Of a DNA stretch of 64,000 nucleotides, positions 13,769-24,331 are shown piece after piece. The notes under the pieces were generated by a model that was not told the origin of the DNA, did not search any database, and saw nothing but the letters and a program-made list of their open reading frames with translations. The stretch is taken from the NCBI GenBank assembly GCA_022266195.1, contig WHVY01000002.1, positions 8,633,001-8,697,000 of the forward strand. The letters run 5' to 3'. The stretch comes from Tetranychus cinnabarinus. Taxonomy: Eukaryota > Arthropoda > Arachnida > Trombidiformes > Tetranychidae. The position numbers and the translations under genes were made by a program. Position 1 is the stretch's first letter, and each line of letters opens with the position of its first letter.

Positions 13769-13785
13769 GAATGTAGAGCAATAGT

Positions 13786-14710
13786 TGGTCAAACACACAC
13801 ACAATGAGCCAGAAAATGTTGCATCAAGTGTTTGGTGTTTTTTGGTAATTGGACATTTTCTTGGGAAAATTTGGAAGCCAAAAAGTCGCTGCTTATATCT
13901 ACTCGACTATCTACCTGGTAGATCGTTACCTGTTAATTTCATCCATTAATTTTGCTTTTGTTTTGCTTTTGCTTAAAATTCCGGTAAAGAGTTGCACAAG
14001 AACAGCCGATTATTGATCGATTCGCTTTTAATGAATTGAGTCAAAGAAGCACAACAGAACCTTCAACTAATACTTATTTCTCAGACGATAATACGAGCGA
14101 ATCGCTATTGAATTTCGAATAAAAATGCACGCAAATTTTCAAGTCAAAAATTGGAATACTCATGTTTACTTGGTTATCTACCTGGTTGATCTTTACCTGC
14201 TAATTTCATCCATTAATTTCATTTCGTTTTGCTTTTGTAAAATATCGATAATATCAATGAAGACAATCGGAATTTCATGATGAAGTCAGAGCTGCCATCT
14301 ATGATATTAGTATCAAAATGTTGAGACTGGATTAAGCTATAAAGTAGTTATTTGTTTGATTACTTTGATAGTTATGAATGATATTGAGTCGCTATTTTTT
14401 AAAACATTAATGTTTCAATAAATTATGAAATTAAAGATCTTTTTTCCAATTGCATTCCTAATGCATTTATGTCCTTGGGTTGAAATCATTTGTTAATTAC
14501 GATTGCAAATAAGTCAATTTTATGAATTTCAAGAATCACAACACTTACGAACACCATTTGTCTACCAATTTCTTGTGCATTGAAATGGTCGATTGAAAAT
14601 AGAGCTCGTAGCTATATTTGTGAAAGTACAAGAATTCGGAGTTCAATGACTTGAAACTAATCAACACTTATCAATCAAGATTCTAGTAAACAGTGGTGAA
14701 CAGTAGCAGT
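13786..14710. other. Upstream flank of mir-10, with diverged repeat
   Basis: This flank lies immediately upstream of mir-10 in its transcription direction, so its promoter or primary transcript may be here, though I cannot place one. A segment at about 14042-14330 recurs in diverged form at about 15580-15895. Shared pieces are TTTCTCAGACGATA, CGAATCGCTATT and CCATCTATGATATTAGTATC. Two nearly identical TATCTACCTGGT...GATC(G/T)TTACCTG blocks occur at about 13908-13933 and 14174-14200. No gene is seen. Confidence 0.5.
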
Positions 14711-15013
14711 TCTCCTCAGCTCATTATCTTCATCCTATTTTCATCTTTGCTTCCACCTCTGAATCCCTCGAGTTTACACCTCGCACAACATCAACAACCG
14801 GTAAACCCTTTTACCTTTACTTTTTTACCTTCTTTTCGTGCCATTGTTTAACCTTTTCTTTTCTATGTCACATTGACTTTGCTATGGAAAAGCAAAGGGA
14901 AAAAATTGATTACCTTAACTACCATCAAGGGAATAATCACAACAAGCTGAACCTGCGATCAATTTTGACTTTAACACGCCAAATGTCATCTCTTGTTTTG
15001 ACAGTTTTGACAG
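14711..15013 (+). repeat. Direct repeat, copy 2 (about 303 bp)
   Basis: Same orientation as 2754-3058. It has a few substitutions (for example CCTCGAG for CCTTGAG) and small indels in the TTTACC-rich middle. The junctions are sharp: both copies stop after GACAGTTTTGACAG and the flanks are unrelated. Confidence 0.8.
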
Positions 15014-16289
15014 CAAAAAATTAGGTTTTCAATCAAATCAACTGAGAATTTCGATTCCATGTTTATGAATTTATCATTTTACAGAACAATAATTCTATTG
15101 CGAAAAAAGAAATTGAATTTTCGAGTAACCCAATTATATTATTTAAAACTAAGGAGCGAATTCAGAAACTTTTACTTTGGAGTTAAAAATGGAAACTTTA
15201 AATTTTTTAGTGGCTTAAAAATCGAGCACATTTTTGGAGTTAAAATTAGTTTATAAAATACTTTCGATTGTTAGACAATTCTCTAATTATTCTCAAAAAT
15301 TTTCGCTTGAATATTCCAAGAGTAACACCTGCAATCCCTATTCTTCCAACAATTATGGATTATAATATTTCAGTGATTTAACATCATTTGGAACAAGTTA
15401 TGCATGTTAACCTGTGTCTCCTTTACATTATTTTTCATCTCATGGCAGATTCAAAATTGAATAAGACGCAATGGGTGACATAATGATACATGCCATTTGC
15501 TAAGGTAAATCAAGATGAACAGAGTTTAATTGAACAGCCAATTATTCATTGATTTGAATTGACTTAGAGAATCGGATCAAGAAGCTCAACAAAGCCTCCA
15601 CGGTAACATTTCTCAGACGATATCAGCAATAAAATACGACGAATCGCTATTAAATCTCGAATAGAAATGCACTGAAATTTTCAAAATCACTTCAGATGGT
15701 GAAACGTGTAGTTTCATACAAAATATTTATAAATATTTACGAATAATATCGATATGATTAAGATGTTGGGCTTTTAAAAAACTCGCTCTTCACTAATTGG
15801 TCAAGTCATTAGCTGAAAGTTGGTTCAATCGCGAACGTTTATGGTGAAGTCAGTGGCGCCATCTATGATATTAGTATCAAAATGTTCTGACAGACTTACA
15901 AATTGTTAGACTAATCTGGTTATTTTGCGATTAATTTAATGATATCTAAGGAAAAAATATTTATCAAAGAGTACAATACTCGATATTTCAATATTTAAAG
16001 AGAAGCAATACAGTAAGTGTTAGCATTAAGTTGACAAAAATGGGTCTGATCTAACAAGTTGTAAGTTAATTTTTAAAATTGCCTTCTCGATCATATTTAA
16101 TAATAGTTTCTAGAGACTAGAAAAAATAATGCAGTAGAAAGGACTGTTCAAAAAGTTTACTTCTATTGGTAATTTAATTTATTGTTCGAGGGCGACCATG
16201 AAAAAATGTTAGACTTTGCTAACCATTACTCCTACTGTATTTATTTACAATAATAACCAATATCAACCAAATTGCATCATAAACTGTAC
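15014..16289. other. Intergenic with diverged repeat
   Basis: No gene is supported. About 15580-15895 is a diverged direct copy of 14042-14330, ending in the same GCCATCTATGATATTAGTATC block. The open frame at 15059-15256 (plus) has no recognisable domain. Confidence 0.5.
15855..15868 (-). promoter_or_regulatory. CTCF-like motif (candidate)
   Basis: GGCGCCATCTAT resembles the reverse complement of the CTCF core (GCGCCATCTAGTGG) in its first nine or ten positions, but the last part differs. It belongs to a cluster with 14291-14302, 16321-16334 and 16510-16522. It may instead be part of the repeat copied at 14.0-14.3 kb. Confidence 0.25.
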
Positions 16290-16525
16290 CTACAAGTAAT
16301 CGGTGGTTACTGAATGCTTAGCGCCATCTAATGATGAATAGGATAACTACAAAGGAGAAGGGGCGAAATTTCGAGATGAGCGCCTCTAGTGATAGATCAG
16401 ACAACTTTCCTCGCAAACGCAGTAACCGGTTACTTCCCTCCCCCACTAACCAAATAACCAGTTACCAGTAACCGTCTCAGAACTAGTAGCGAGAGGTCCA
16501 CTATAAAATCGCCAGATGGCGATGA
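16290..16525. promoter_or_regulatory. GC-richer patch with GTAACC and CTCF-like motifs
   Basis: This short patch is visibly less AT-rich than its surroundings. It contains GCGCCATCTAATGATG (16321), GCGCCTCTAGTGATAG (16380), the palindrome AGTAACCGGTTACT (16422-16435, AACCGGTT being the Grainyhead-type core), and further AACCAGTTACC and AGTAACCG copies. CTATAAAATC lies at 16501 and CGCCAGATGGCG at 16510. Such a cluster fits a regulatory or insulator element, but function is inferred only from motifs. Confidence 0.35.
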
Positions 16526-16770
16526 CTTTTGTCAAAATGTGGACTCAAAGTATCGAGTATTATTGCTCAAAGAATATCAGTGCAACACTACTTTGAGAGG
16601 GGAATTCAAAAACAAGACAAGTTTTCTATTTGCCCACAAGATGGAACTATTGCTGTCTTTAAAGACCAACATATTCTTCTATTGCTTCATTATTTCTTCA
16701 TGCTATCCTGAGTCTAGAAATTAATGGTCGAGTTGAGATGTCGTTACAATTCAATTTTTATAGGGAAGGG
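16526..16770. other. Intergenic, no supported gene
   Basis: Two overlapping plus-strand open frames of 60-61 codons begin at 16529 and 16539. Neither resembles a known family, and overlapping frames in one strand argue for chance. Nothing else is visible. Confidence 0.45.
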
Positions 16771-17173
16771 GCCGGTTCGATTTGATTCAAGATAAATTTC
16801 ATGATAAATCGATAGAAATAAGTTGAAAAAGATGTTTGGTAAAGCGTTGGGACCTGAAAATTTTTACTTCAATTTTTATTCCAAACTTAAGTCTAATCAG
16901 ACCTATTGTAATGAACTGAAACTATGAAAAATCGCCCTTCTGAAGATGAGAATAACATTGATTTTGTTTGCTTTTTTTGTACAATGTCTTTTGTTTCTAT
17001 CATTTTCAATACACAACAAATCAAGACTTGAATTCGGAATTAAAATTGAAGCAAAAATTTTCCACTAAAACAAAACTAACACCTAGTGTTTGGTCCTAAC
17101 ACTTTACCAAACATCCTTTTTAACTTATTCCTATCGATTTATCATGAAATTTCCTGAATCGAATCGCACCAGT
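16771..17173. mobile_element. Degenerate foldback (MITE-like) element
   Basis: The left arm, from about 16771 to 16896, is repeated in reverse complement at about 17030-17173. Shared blocks include AATTTCATGATAAATCGATAG, GATGTTTGGTAAAG and AAAATTTTT(A/G)CTTCAATTTT. The right arm carries an extra 25-30 bases near the middle. The roughly 400-bp unit has no coding capacity and is best read as an old non-autonomous DNA transposon with long terminal inverted repeats. Confidence 0.6.
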
Positions 17174-20100
17174 AAGTCCCTTGTAAGTCAGATGAAAATT
17201 TGACACTTTCCAAGATTTTACCTTCCATTATTATCGATGTACATAAATTTTTCACATTCGCAAAGAGTTCAGTGTTGAGCTTATCGATTGATTGAGTATT
17301 GACGGACTTCACGACATTACGATTATAGTATTAGCTTCTCGTTCAATTCAGAGTAGATAGTTTAGTCAAAATAAACTTTTAACAATAAACTTGAAGCATC
17401 TTTTCATGAACAGATTTACTCTAATCTTGGTGTAAAAAATCATTGAAAACTAGCAATAACGAGATTGAATTTGCAGCTGAATTTAATTAAACAGATTGAC
17501 TAAATTCAACCTTTTGCCTGCATGAGCTAACAAATCAATTTTTATTGTTGATGATATAAACTGAAACTTTTACAGGACTCATTTGGATCGATCATTTCGT
17601 GAATATTGCAATTATGATTCTCGAAAACGCTTCACTTGTATCTTGATAATAATCACATGATAATCATCATAATGATCTTTGCAATTGATTGATTTTTGGT
17701 TCGCATTGGAACAACAAACAGCACTAGGCAACTGAACAACCAGAAAATGCTAATCAAATTTAATGTCTTATCCAGTCAAATGTGACTAAATATTGAGCTT
17801 GAGTCAACTTCGTACTGATCATGTTTGATAAGTTGCACCCAGCATTTAACCCTCGACACCAAAGTGAAAACTTGAATTTCTTTTTCTTCTATTCCCTAAG
17901 CCCAATAATCATCGTCATCATCATCTTCGATTGAATACAAAATAGCTGCTGGGATAAGTGTTTAGGTAATAGGAGGGGGAACCTGTTTGATAATAATTAT
18001 TTGTTCATGATCATGAACAGCAAAGGCAAGAGAATGGGATGAAGATGAAAATGAGCTCAACCTATAATAATAATAATCAAGTATGTGTGAGTGTTTGAGA
18101 GAGCAAAAAGAAGGCAAAAAGAGAATTCTGAAAGAGAAAAGTTCTTTGTTACCTCAGATTATTAAGTCAAGATGAAAATAATGATTAACAACCTCTGGCT
18201 ATGCTCAACATGGCCATCCAATCTTACCTTTCCTTGAATGTCAAGTTGAACCTGGAAAAAAAGGTAAAACTGAAGTCTTCTCTCTCTCTTGATGAGAACC
18301 AATTTTCAGATTTCATTTCAATCTTGTTTAGAGAAACAAAAAGAAATTAAAAGTTTTCCACTTTCGAACTTTTTTTTCAACTTTTCTCTTTCTTCTCCAA
18401 AAGCATCAGTTACCTTGCTCATGCTCATTTACCTAGTTCAGGTAAAAAAGGGAATCAAAACCCTCCCCAATTGAAGGGTAGCCATGTTTGCTTCTCTTTC
18501 TTGTTCTTCTTTTTTCTCTCTCTTCGGCTTCTTATTTTGCCGCTTCCACGCTTTTTAAGGAGTGGTTAATGGATGGGAAAAGATGATCAAGAGGAAGAAG
18601 CAGGAGAAGATAAACTTTTCAATTTTGAATAGTTTTGCTCTCTTCTCATTAATTCACTGTTTTTGTGATAATCATTGTCCAGCTTTGTCCTTTTCCATCT
18701 TCATTATCATCCTATCATCTTAATCATCTCTCCTCATCTTCCTTTTTACTCTTGAAATCCAATTATCCAAGCTATTTACATTCAAGGTGGAGCTTAAGAG
18801 ACTTTTCATTTTGGCCTAGGAATTTTGAGCCAATTAGAGGATGGAAATTATAAGTGACTTGGAAAAAAAGTGAAAGAAAATATGCATTTTTCGAACATGA
18901 AATATTTTCTCTTTTTCATTCCAAGCATGAGTCTAACATGGAGAAAATGGGCAAAGTTTCAGGCCAACAAACAAAATTGTTTCACTTTTGTACTTTAAGG
19001 TTCACTCATCTTTTAGGATTAATGAATTTTATTGAAAGCCAACAAACCTACGAATAGTATTTTTAATCAGATAAACTTTTCTCATCCTTTTTGCCATCCT
19101 TTTGTTTTGGCTTTTTGCTTTCAGACTTTTATTTATTCATTCAGAATATAATGTAAAAATAATTAATAATCATGGAAAAGAGCAAAAAGAGAAATTGTTA
19201 TCAAAAGAGAAAATCTTAATGAATTATTAAAATCTGAAAAACTCAAGGTTTTTATACGCAAAAGTTGCTCTGTTCATTCCAACAGAATTGGTTATCCAAA
19301 TGAAAGTAAATTAGATAATTAAAACATTCAGTTCAATGATTGGCAACAAATGAAGGTAAACTTTTGATAAGCAAATTAATGAACCTGTAATGAGAGTTTA
19401 ACTTGTTTCATGATAAATATTATCATTTTGAGGGAAAAAAATTTGAAATGAAAAGTAAAAGTTGAAATAAATTGCGAGATTGTGAAGGTTGATAAATTGG
19501 TTCAATTGTGGGATTGAAATGTTCATTTAATTAAAGGGTTTGCTTGCTCATTACCTGGGAATGTCGAGCTGTTTAAAAGGAAATTTCACACTTTTTCATT
19601 TACTTTATTCTTTGCACCAAATTTCATGTTAAAGGTGGAACATTTGGTGTTACTGTCTCTTGTAGTCTTTGATGAAAAATGTTGAGCAAAATGAATCTTG
19701 AGATTTGAATCATTTCTCGCCTAATGAGATATGTTGTTTGGGCATGATAATTAACTATCGACTGGGTATTGAGTAAATGCTGAGGAGAAGGAAAAATAAG
19801 ACATTATCATCATTACGATAATGAATGGGGACAACATGTATTTAAGAAGAATAATGAATTCTCTTTGATTAACATGGTAAAGAATAATTAGAGTTTGGGT
19901 TCATTTTTCTCTTCTTCAAAGGGAGTTGAATTGAGCAAAGACTGACAAATGAATTTGGCGTCAACTCAGCAAACTTGAAAACTTGTCACTAACTAATGTC
20001 TTTGATAATTGCTCCTTTACAATTTATCGGCACTATATTTGCTTTAACATTGTTCATGTTGAACAAGTTTTTGGTGAAAATTGTTTTCTTGGTTGACAAA

Positions 20101-20638
20101 GTTTTCGCTCTTTTTCGATTACCTCAAGGATTGTCCAAACCATGAACCATTTGATTGAAATGTTTAACTCTACATTTGGTAAAACAAAACATTTTATCCC
20201 AAAAAACTTGGGAATCCTAGAGAGTGCGCAAAGAGATTGGACCTCAACTAAAAACTGGTAAAGATGCATTTGTTTCGTTTCTGGATCATTTAAGTTATTG
20301 ATTGCTCCTTTAGTCTTTCAATTTGAAATTCAAAATCGATTTCAGTAAATTTGATGAATGCATCAGTACTTTTGAAAAGTAAAAACTCATAAAATGTCGA
20401 AATCTTTTGAAACATCATTTTCATTGGTTCTCTTGTCCTTCTCAAACTGAGCAGCTTTGTCATCTTTTTGATTTTCATTGGAATAGAATCAAAGTTGGGC
20501 GAAAAAATTCATCTTCAAGTATAGATTGAAATACATTTTTCATGGATTCGATAATAGAATGTGAATGAAAATTGAATCTGAATTAATCTTTGATAAGATC
20601 ACTTGTTGACTTTGATTAATCAATTATGACGTTCAATC
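17174..20638. other. Intergenic, nothing recognised
   Basis: This is AT-rich unique sequence with simple CATCAT and TTC tracts. Open frames at 18289-19057 (plus) and 20054-20478 (minus) look less repetitive than most but match no family I recognise. They lack splice or start context and are left out as genes. Confidence 0.45.
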
Positions 20639-20860
20639 AACTACACTAGAGTACCCGGTTAACGCAATTTTTTTTTCTAAGTCTCCATCTAGTGATAATA
20701 ACTTTCAGAAATTGATAGCGCTTAAGATTTAGGTAATGAAAGGATTATATAAAATTATAAAAACAAATGTCAATTTGTAAAAAATCATAGATGGCGACTG
20801 TGAAAATTGCTTTAAACGGAACACAAAAAAATTGCGTTAACCGGGTACTCTAGTGTAGTT
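20639..20860. mobile_element. MITE with 36-bp perfect terminal inverted repeats
   Basis: The left terminus (20639-20674) and right terminus (20825-20860) are exact reverse complements over 36 bases, with core ACTAGAGTACCCGGTTAACG. The unit is 222 bp and has no open frame. If the ends are read as CACTAGAGTACC, each is flanked by TA, consistent with a Tc1/mariner-type TA target duplication. The ends also read CACTA, so a CACTA-type origin cannot be excluded. The interior carries CTCCATCTAGTGAT and ATAGATGGCGAC, both CTCF-like. Confidence 0.8.
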
Positions 20861-23800
20861 AGTTTTGAAAAATGAGTCTATATCGATCGAAGTAACATTA
20901 CGAATTTAGATTTTGACCATTTTCTGTAACCAGGACTGAACCAGTTTGTCCCGAAATCGTCAACTTTGAAGTAATCATAGACATTTATCCAACTTTAGCT
21001 GAAAGTCATCGATGCTCTGGACGTCCCAAGTTTACTTTTGTGTTTTAATGTTAGCCAAAGATGCATTTGTGGACAAAGTTGAAGGAAAGAAGTGGAAACG
21101 AGTACAATTGACTATAGAAGGAAACAGATGAAACTGGTCCATAAAGGTGGACTAAATGGTCTTAAATGGAAACTTTGTAGCAGCTTTGCCGGTTGATTTT
21201 GGTTAACATTGAAAATTTGGTTCGAGTTGACGCTTTTCATTGCTGTAACCCAACTAACCTGTCTCAAGAGATGAACCAAGCCTAACCCAACCCAACCTAA
21301 CTTTATGCAATTATTATTATCAGGTTCACATGTTACCTCTTTGTTAATGAGCTTTTGTTTATTTAAACGCGTAAATTTGGTTAAATGATTTTCATGGCGA
21401 CAAGAAGAGAAGCGAGAGATACAAAAGTAAGTGAGAAAATGCTATTTTCCTATTTTCCATTTTCTTGCATTTTCCTTTTTGTTGCCTTAGCTCAAGTCAA
21501 ATAATCAGTTGCGTGAAAACATAAATCATGTAGGAGAAAGAAAGAGAAAGATAGAGAAGTGAATGGAGCAAATGAAAAGCAAGAAAATTGTCTTTTCTTG
21601 TGTGTATTGCATGGGCTCAATATGTTTATGTTTTTTTTGTGTTCAGTTGATGAGTTTTGCTTCATCTTGCCTTGTTTGCCGTACAAATCAAACTTTGTTT
21701 AAACTGAAAGGAAAGAGACAAAAGATGATGATAATGATAAAGATGATGAGACTACATAAGATGGATAAAAATGAACAGAGATGATGGGTGAAAGACAATT
21801 TGGGCGAAGAAGGAAATTGATCTTTACTTTGAAGATTTGCGAGTTTTTTAAGTCTGTCTGGTTAAATGATGGTAAAGATCGATCGAGAGAGTAAGGAAAG
21901 AAGAGAGATGAAGATGAAGAGAAAGCGAGAGAGAGAGAGAGAGAAAGAGGAGAAAAGATGAAAATCCTGGAGAAACTAATCGATTTACTATAAAAGAGAA
22001 CCAGAAAAAGGGAAAGAAATGAAACTTGCGCCATTTTGATACCAATGAATTCATTGACGAGTTGATGAGCTTTACATCAATAAAAAAACATTGATTGACA
22101 ATCAAATGTCACATCTACAAGTGTTACATTGAGAAATGAGTAAAAATTGAAAAATCATTCTCAACCCTGAAATTGGTGAAAAGTTGAACCAAAAATGTTT
22201 TTCAATTTAATTTAATTTCAGCAAAAGTTCATTAAAAAGATTTCCTTAAATCGTTGAAAAACATCGGCAAAACAAGAATGATGAATGGCGTTGCGATAAC
22301 GATAAACAGTAAACAATTCAAGTAAAAGGTGTAAAAAGCATGATGAGATTAAATGAAAATTTTTAATGAAAAACCAAAACATAAATAAAGCTAAATGAGG
22401 TTTAATGCACTAAAAGGAACCCAAAAAAAGTGTTTTCCCCTTTTTTTACGCCCTGTAAAGGTTATACCTAAAGTAAACCTATAAAAAGTTTACATTTCAA
22501 GTTTAACTGTTTGTTTATGATTGAAGGAAAGTTAATGAAGACTTCATGTAATCATGAAAAGCGCACTTTTCCCTTAAAGACAACAATTTACGCCAATTTT
22601 GCTAAATCATCATTAGTTTATTCAATTACAATTTTGATTGAAAAGACTTTTCTGGTTTTACCTTTAATCGTTCTCTGGTTAACCTGAAATTGATTCATCA
22701 TAAAACATCTCAAGCATATCGACACAATTGTTCAATTGTGATACAATTAAACCAACAGTTTAAATGTTCACCTCTCATCGATTCATTCATTTTCCCTTTC
22801 TTTTTGTTTCTTCTTCTTCTTGTTCGATAATTCATTAGCAAGTTTTCAATAGTTTTCAAGCAAGCCTGTAAAGTTCATGCGCTATAAAGTACAAGTGGAT
22901 ATCATGAAAAAAAAACGAATGTTTATTCAAGATTTTCATCTTGGAATTTGATAAACATTGATTTTTCGGACAAACATGAAAGTCAAAATCTTACCTTTTG
23001 GTTAAAGATGGACATGGTCAGGTCGATGGTTATCATGTTGGATTAATCAATGAATGTTGAAATGATCCTTTAATCACAGCTATGAAGCACACTTGAATGT
23101 TGTTGAAGTAAAGGTGTTGAGATTCCAGCACTTTGATGTTACAAGTTGATCGGAATGGTAAAGGATTGAAAGGAAACAAGATTCATTGAAATCACATAAA
23201 ACTTTATTCGCCCAATCAGTGCGTTTAATTGAACAATTTTTAATTTTTACATTATTCCATGTCTTTATCACTATAATGTTATATCAACGAATGGACCTTC
23301 CAACAAGATACTTCAAAGGCGCCTCTCAATCTCACTCAATCTCTCTCTTTACTCTCTTCACTCGCTTTCTCTCTCTCTTAATATGGAGGTGACTCAGTAA
23401 ACTGGATTTATCCTATTCTCACTCATTATCATAATTTTCCTCTTTCCTTTCGTTTCCCTTACTTTTCTCTCTTTCGCTTTCTGGTTATCTTCTTCTTTTT
23501 CTTTGCCTCTTTATTCACCAAGTTCAGAGCCTCTGTCTACTTTTGTGTCTATCATGGTCTTTCTTTTTTTCCTTTCGCCATTCACATCTTGTGTTACATT
23601 TTTGTCTCACTAAACTTTTTGCGAAAAAAATGTTAACAAAAGAAACAAGAAGCTCCATCTTTAGCTTGGATTTTAAATTAAACCCGACACCGTGTTTTCA
23701 CAATGAAATTAATCAATGCACTTGATTGTATAATCAATGGTTTGCCGAGGCTGAAGAGATAAACTTGAACTTTTCGTGACCAGAAAACCCGGTCTATACT

Positions 23801-24163
23801 TGGCCTGTGCAGTTGAGGTTAGTTGAACCGGAAAATTTGGAAGCAACTGTCATGGCTTTTCAACTTTGCCAACTTAATGGTCGATGGTGATTCCACCGTT
23901 TTCATGGTGTATTCCCAGGCGATAATTAGAGTTACTTAGAGGAACAAGTCTATTTGGTTAATCTCTTTTCTTTTCTTTGACAACTCGACTAACTTGGCAA
24001 ACCCACAACTTCATCAGTCTCTATATGCCCAGTGAAATTTGCATCTGCCAATGATTGGCTTCTTTTGATAAATTGAAGTCTGTTTCAATGAAATGAAAGA
24101 TTTGACCCGAACCGATGGCAATTAAACATCTTTGGATCATTTCAAATATCTAGTGTCAAAATT
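20861..24163. other. Intergenic, nothing recognised
   Basis: No gene is supported. Frames at 21492-22105 and 23186-23392 derive from (GA)n, (CT)n and poly-pyrimidine tracts. A small perfect palindrome, CACAATTGTTCAATTGTG, occurs at 22723-22740. Confidence 0.45.
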
Positions 24164-24331
24164 AACTTACAAGTGAAGGTTCTCAGATCGCAAAGTCAGA
24201 TTTTTTCAAACTTGGTTGATTCATAGCTTAGTACTGAAAATTATAAGCCTACCCGAGCATTTGATTCGCAACTCAATAGTTTTTTTCAAAAATTAAAATT
24301 TTTGCGATCTGAGAACCTTCCCTTGTTAGTT
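24164..24331. mobile_element. Short inverted-repeat (MITE-like) element
   Basis: The left arm (24164-24194) and right arm (24301-24331) are reverse complements over 31 bases with three mismatches; AAGGTTCTCAGATCGCAAA is exact in both. The enclosed 106 bp has no coding capacity. The 168-bp size fits a MITE, but no clear target-site duplication is visible. Confidence 0.6.

Larger units (their letters stand above)
13697..13785 (-). ncRNA. mir-10: mir-10 microRNA precursor
   Basis: On the minus strand this segment holds the conserved miR-10 hairpin. The 5p arm contains ACCCTGTAGATCCGAATTTG (the Drosophila miR-10-5p sequence). A 17-base loop follows, then the 3p arm CGAATTCGGCTCTAGAGAGG, which matches Drosophila miR-10-3p with two changes. 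The flank GTGTGG after the 3p arm is also as in the fly precursor. The arms pair through GATCCGAATT/AATTCGGCTC with one mismatch. In arthropods mir-10 lies between Dfd and Scr; here it is 16 kb downstream of Scr on the same strand, as expected. It is a post-transcriptional regulator loaded into Argonaute. The precursor ends are approximate. Confidence 0.95.

Noticed and set aside
7951..17700. TGATTGAT and TGATTAAT as Exd/Hox binding sites
   Set aside because: Such sites are expected often by chance in DNA this AT-rich, and I saw no tight cluster.
20054..20478. Adjacent minus-strand frames with mixed composition, possible decayed gene
   Set aside because: Two chance-length frames with no family resemblance and no supported splice or start context.
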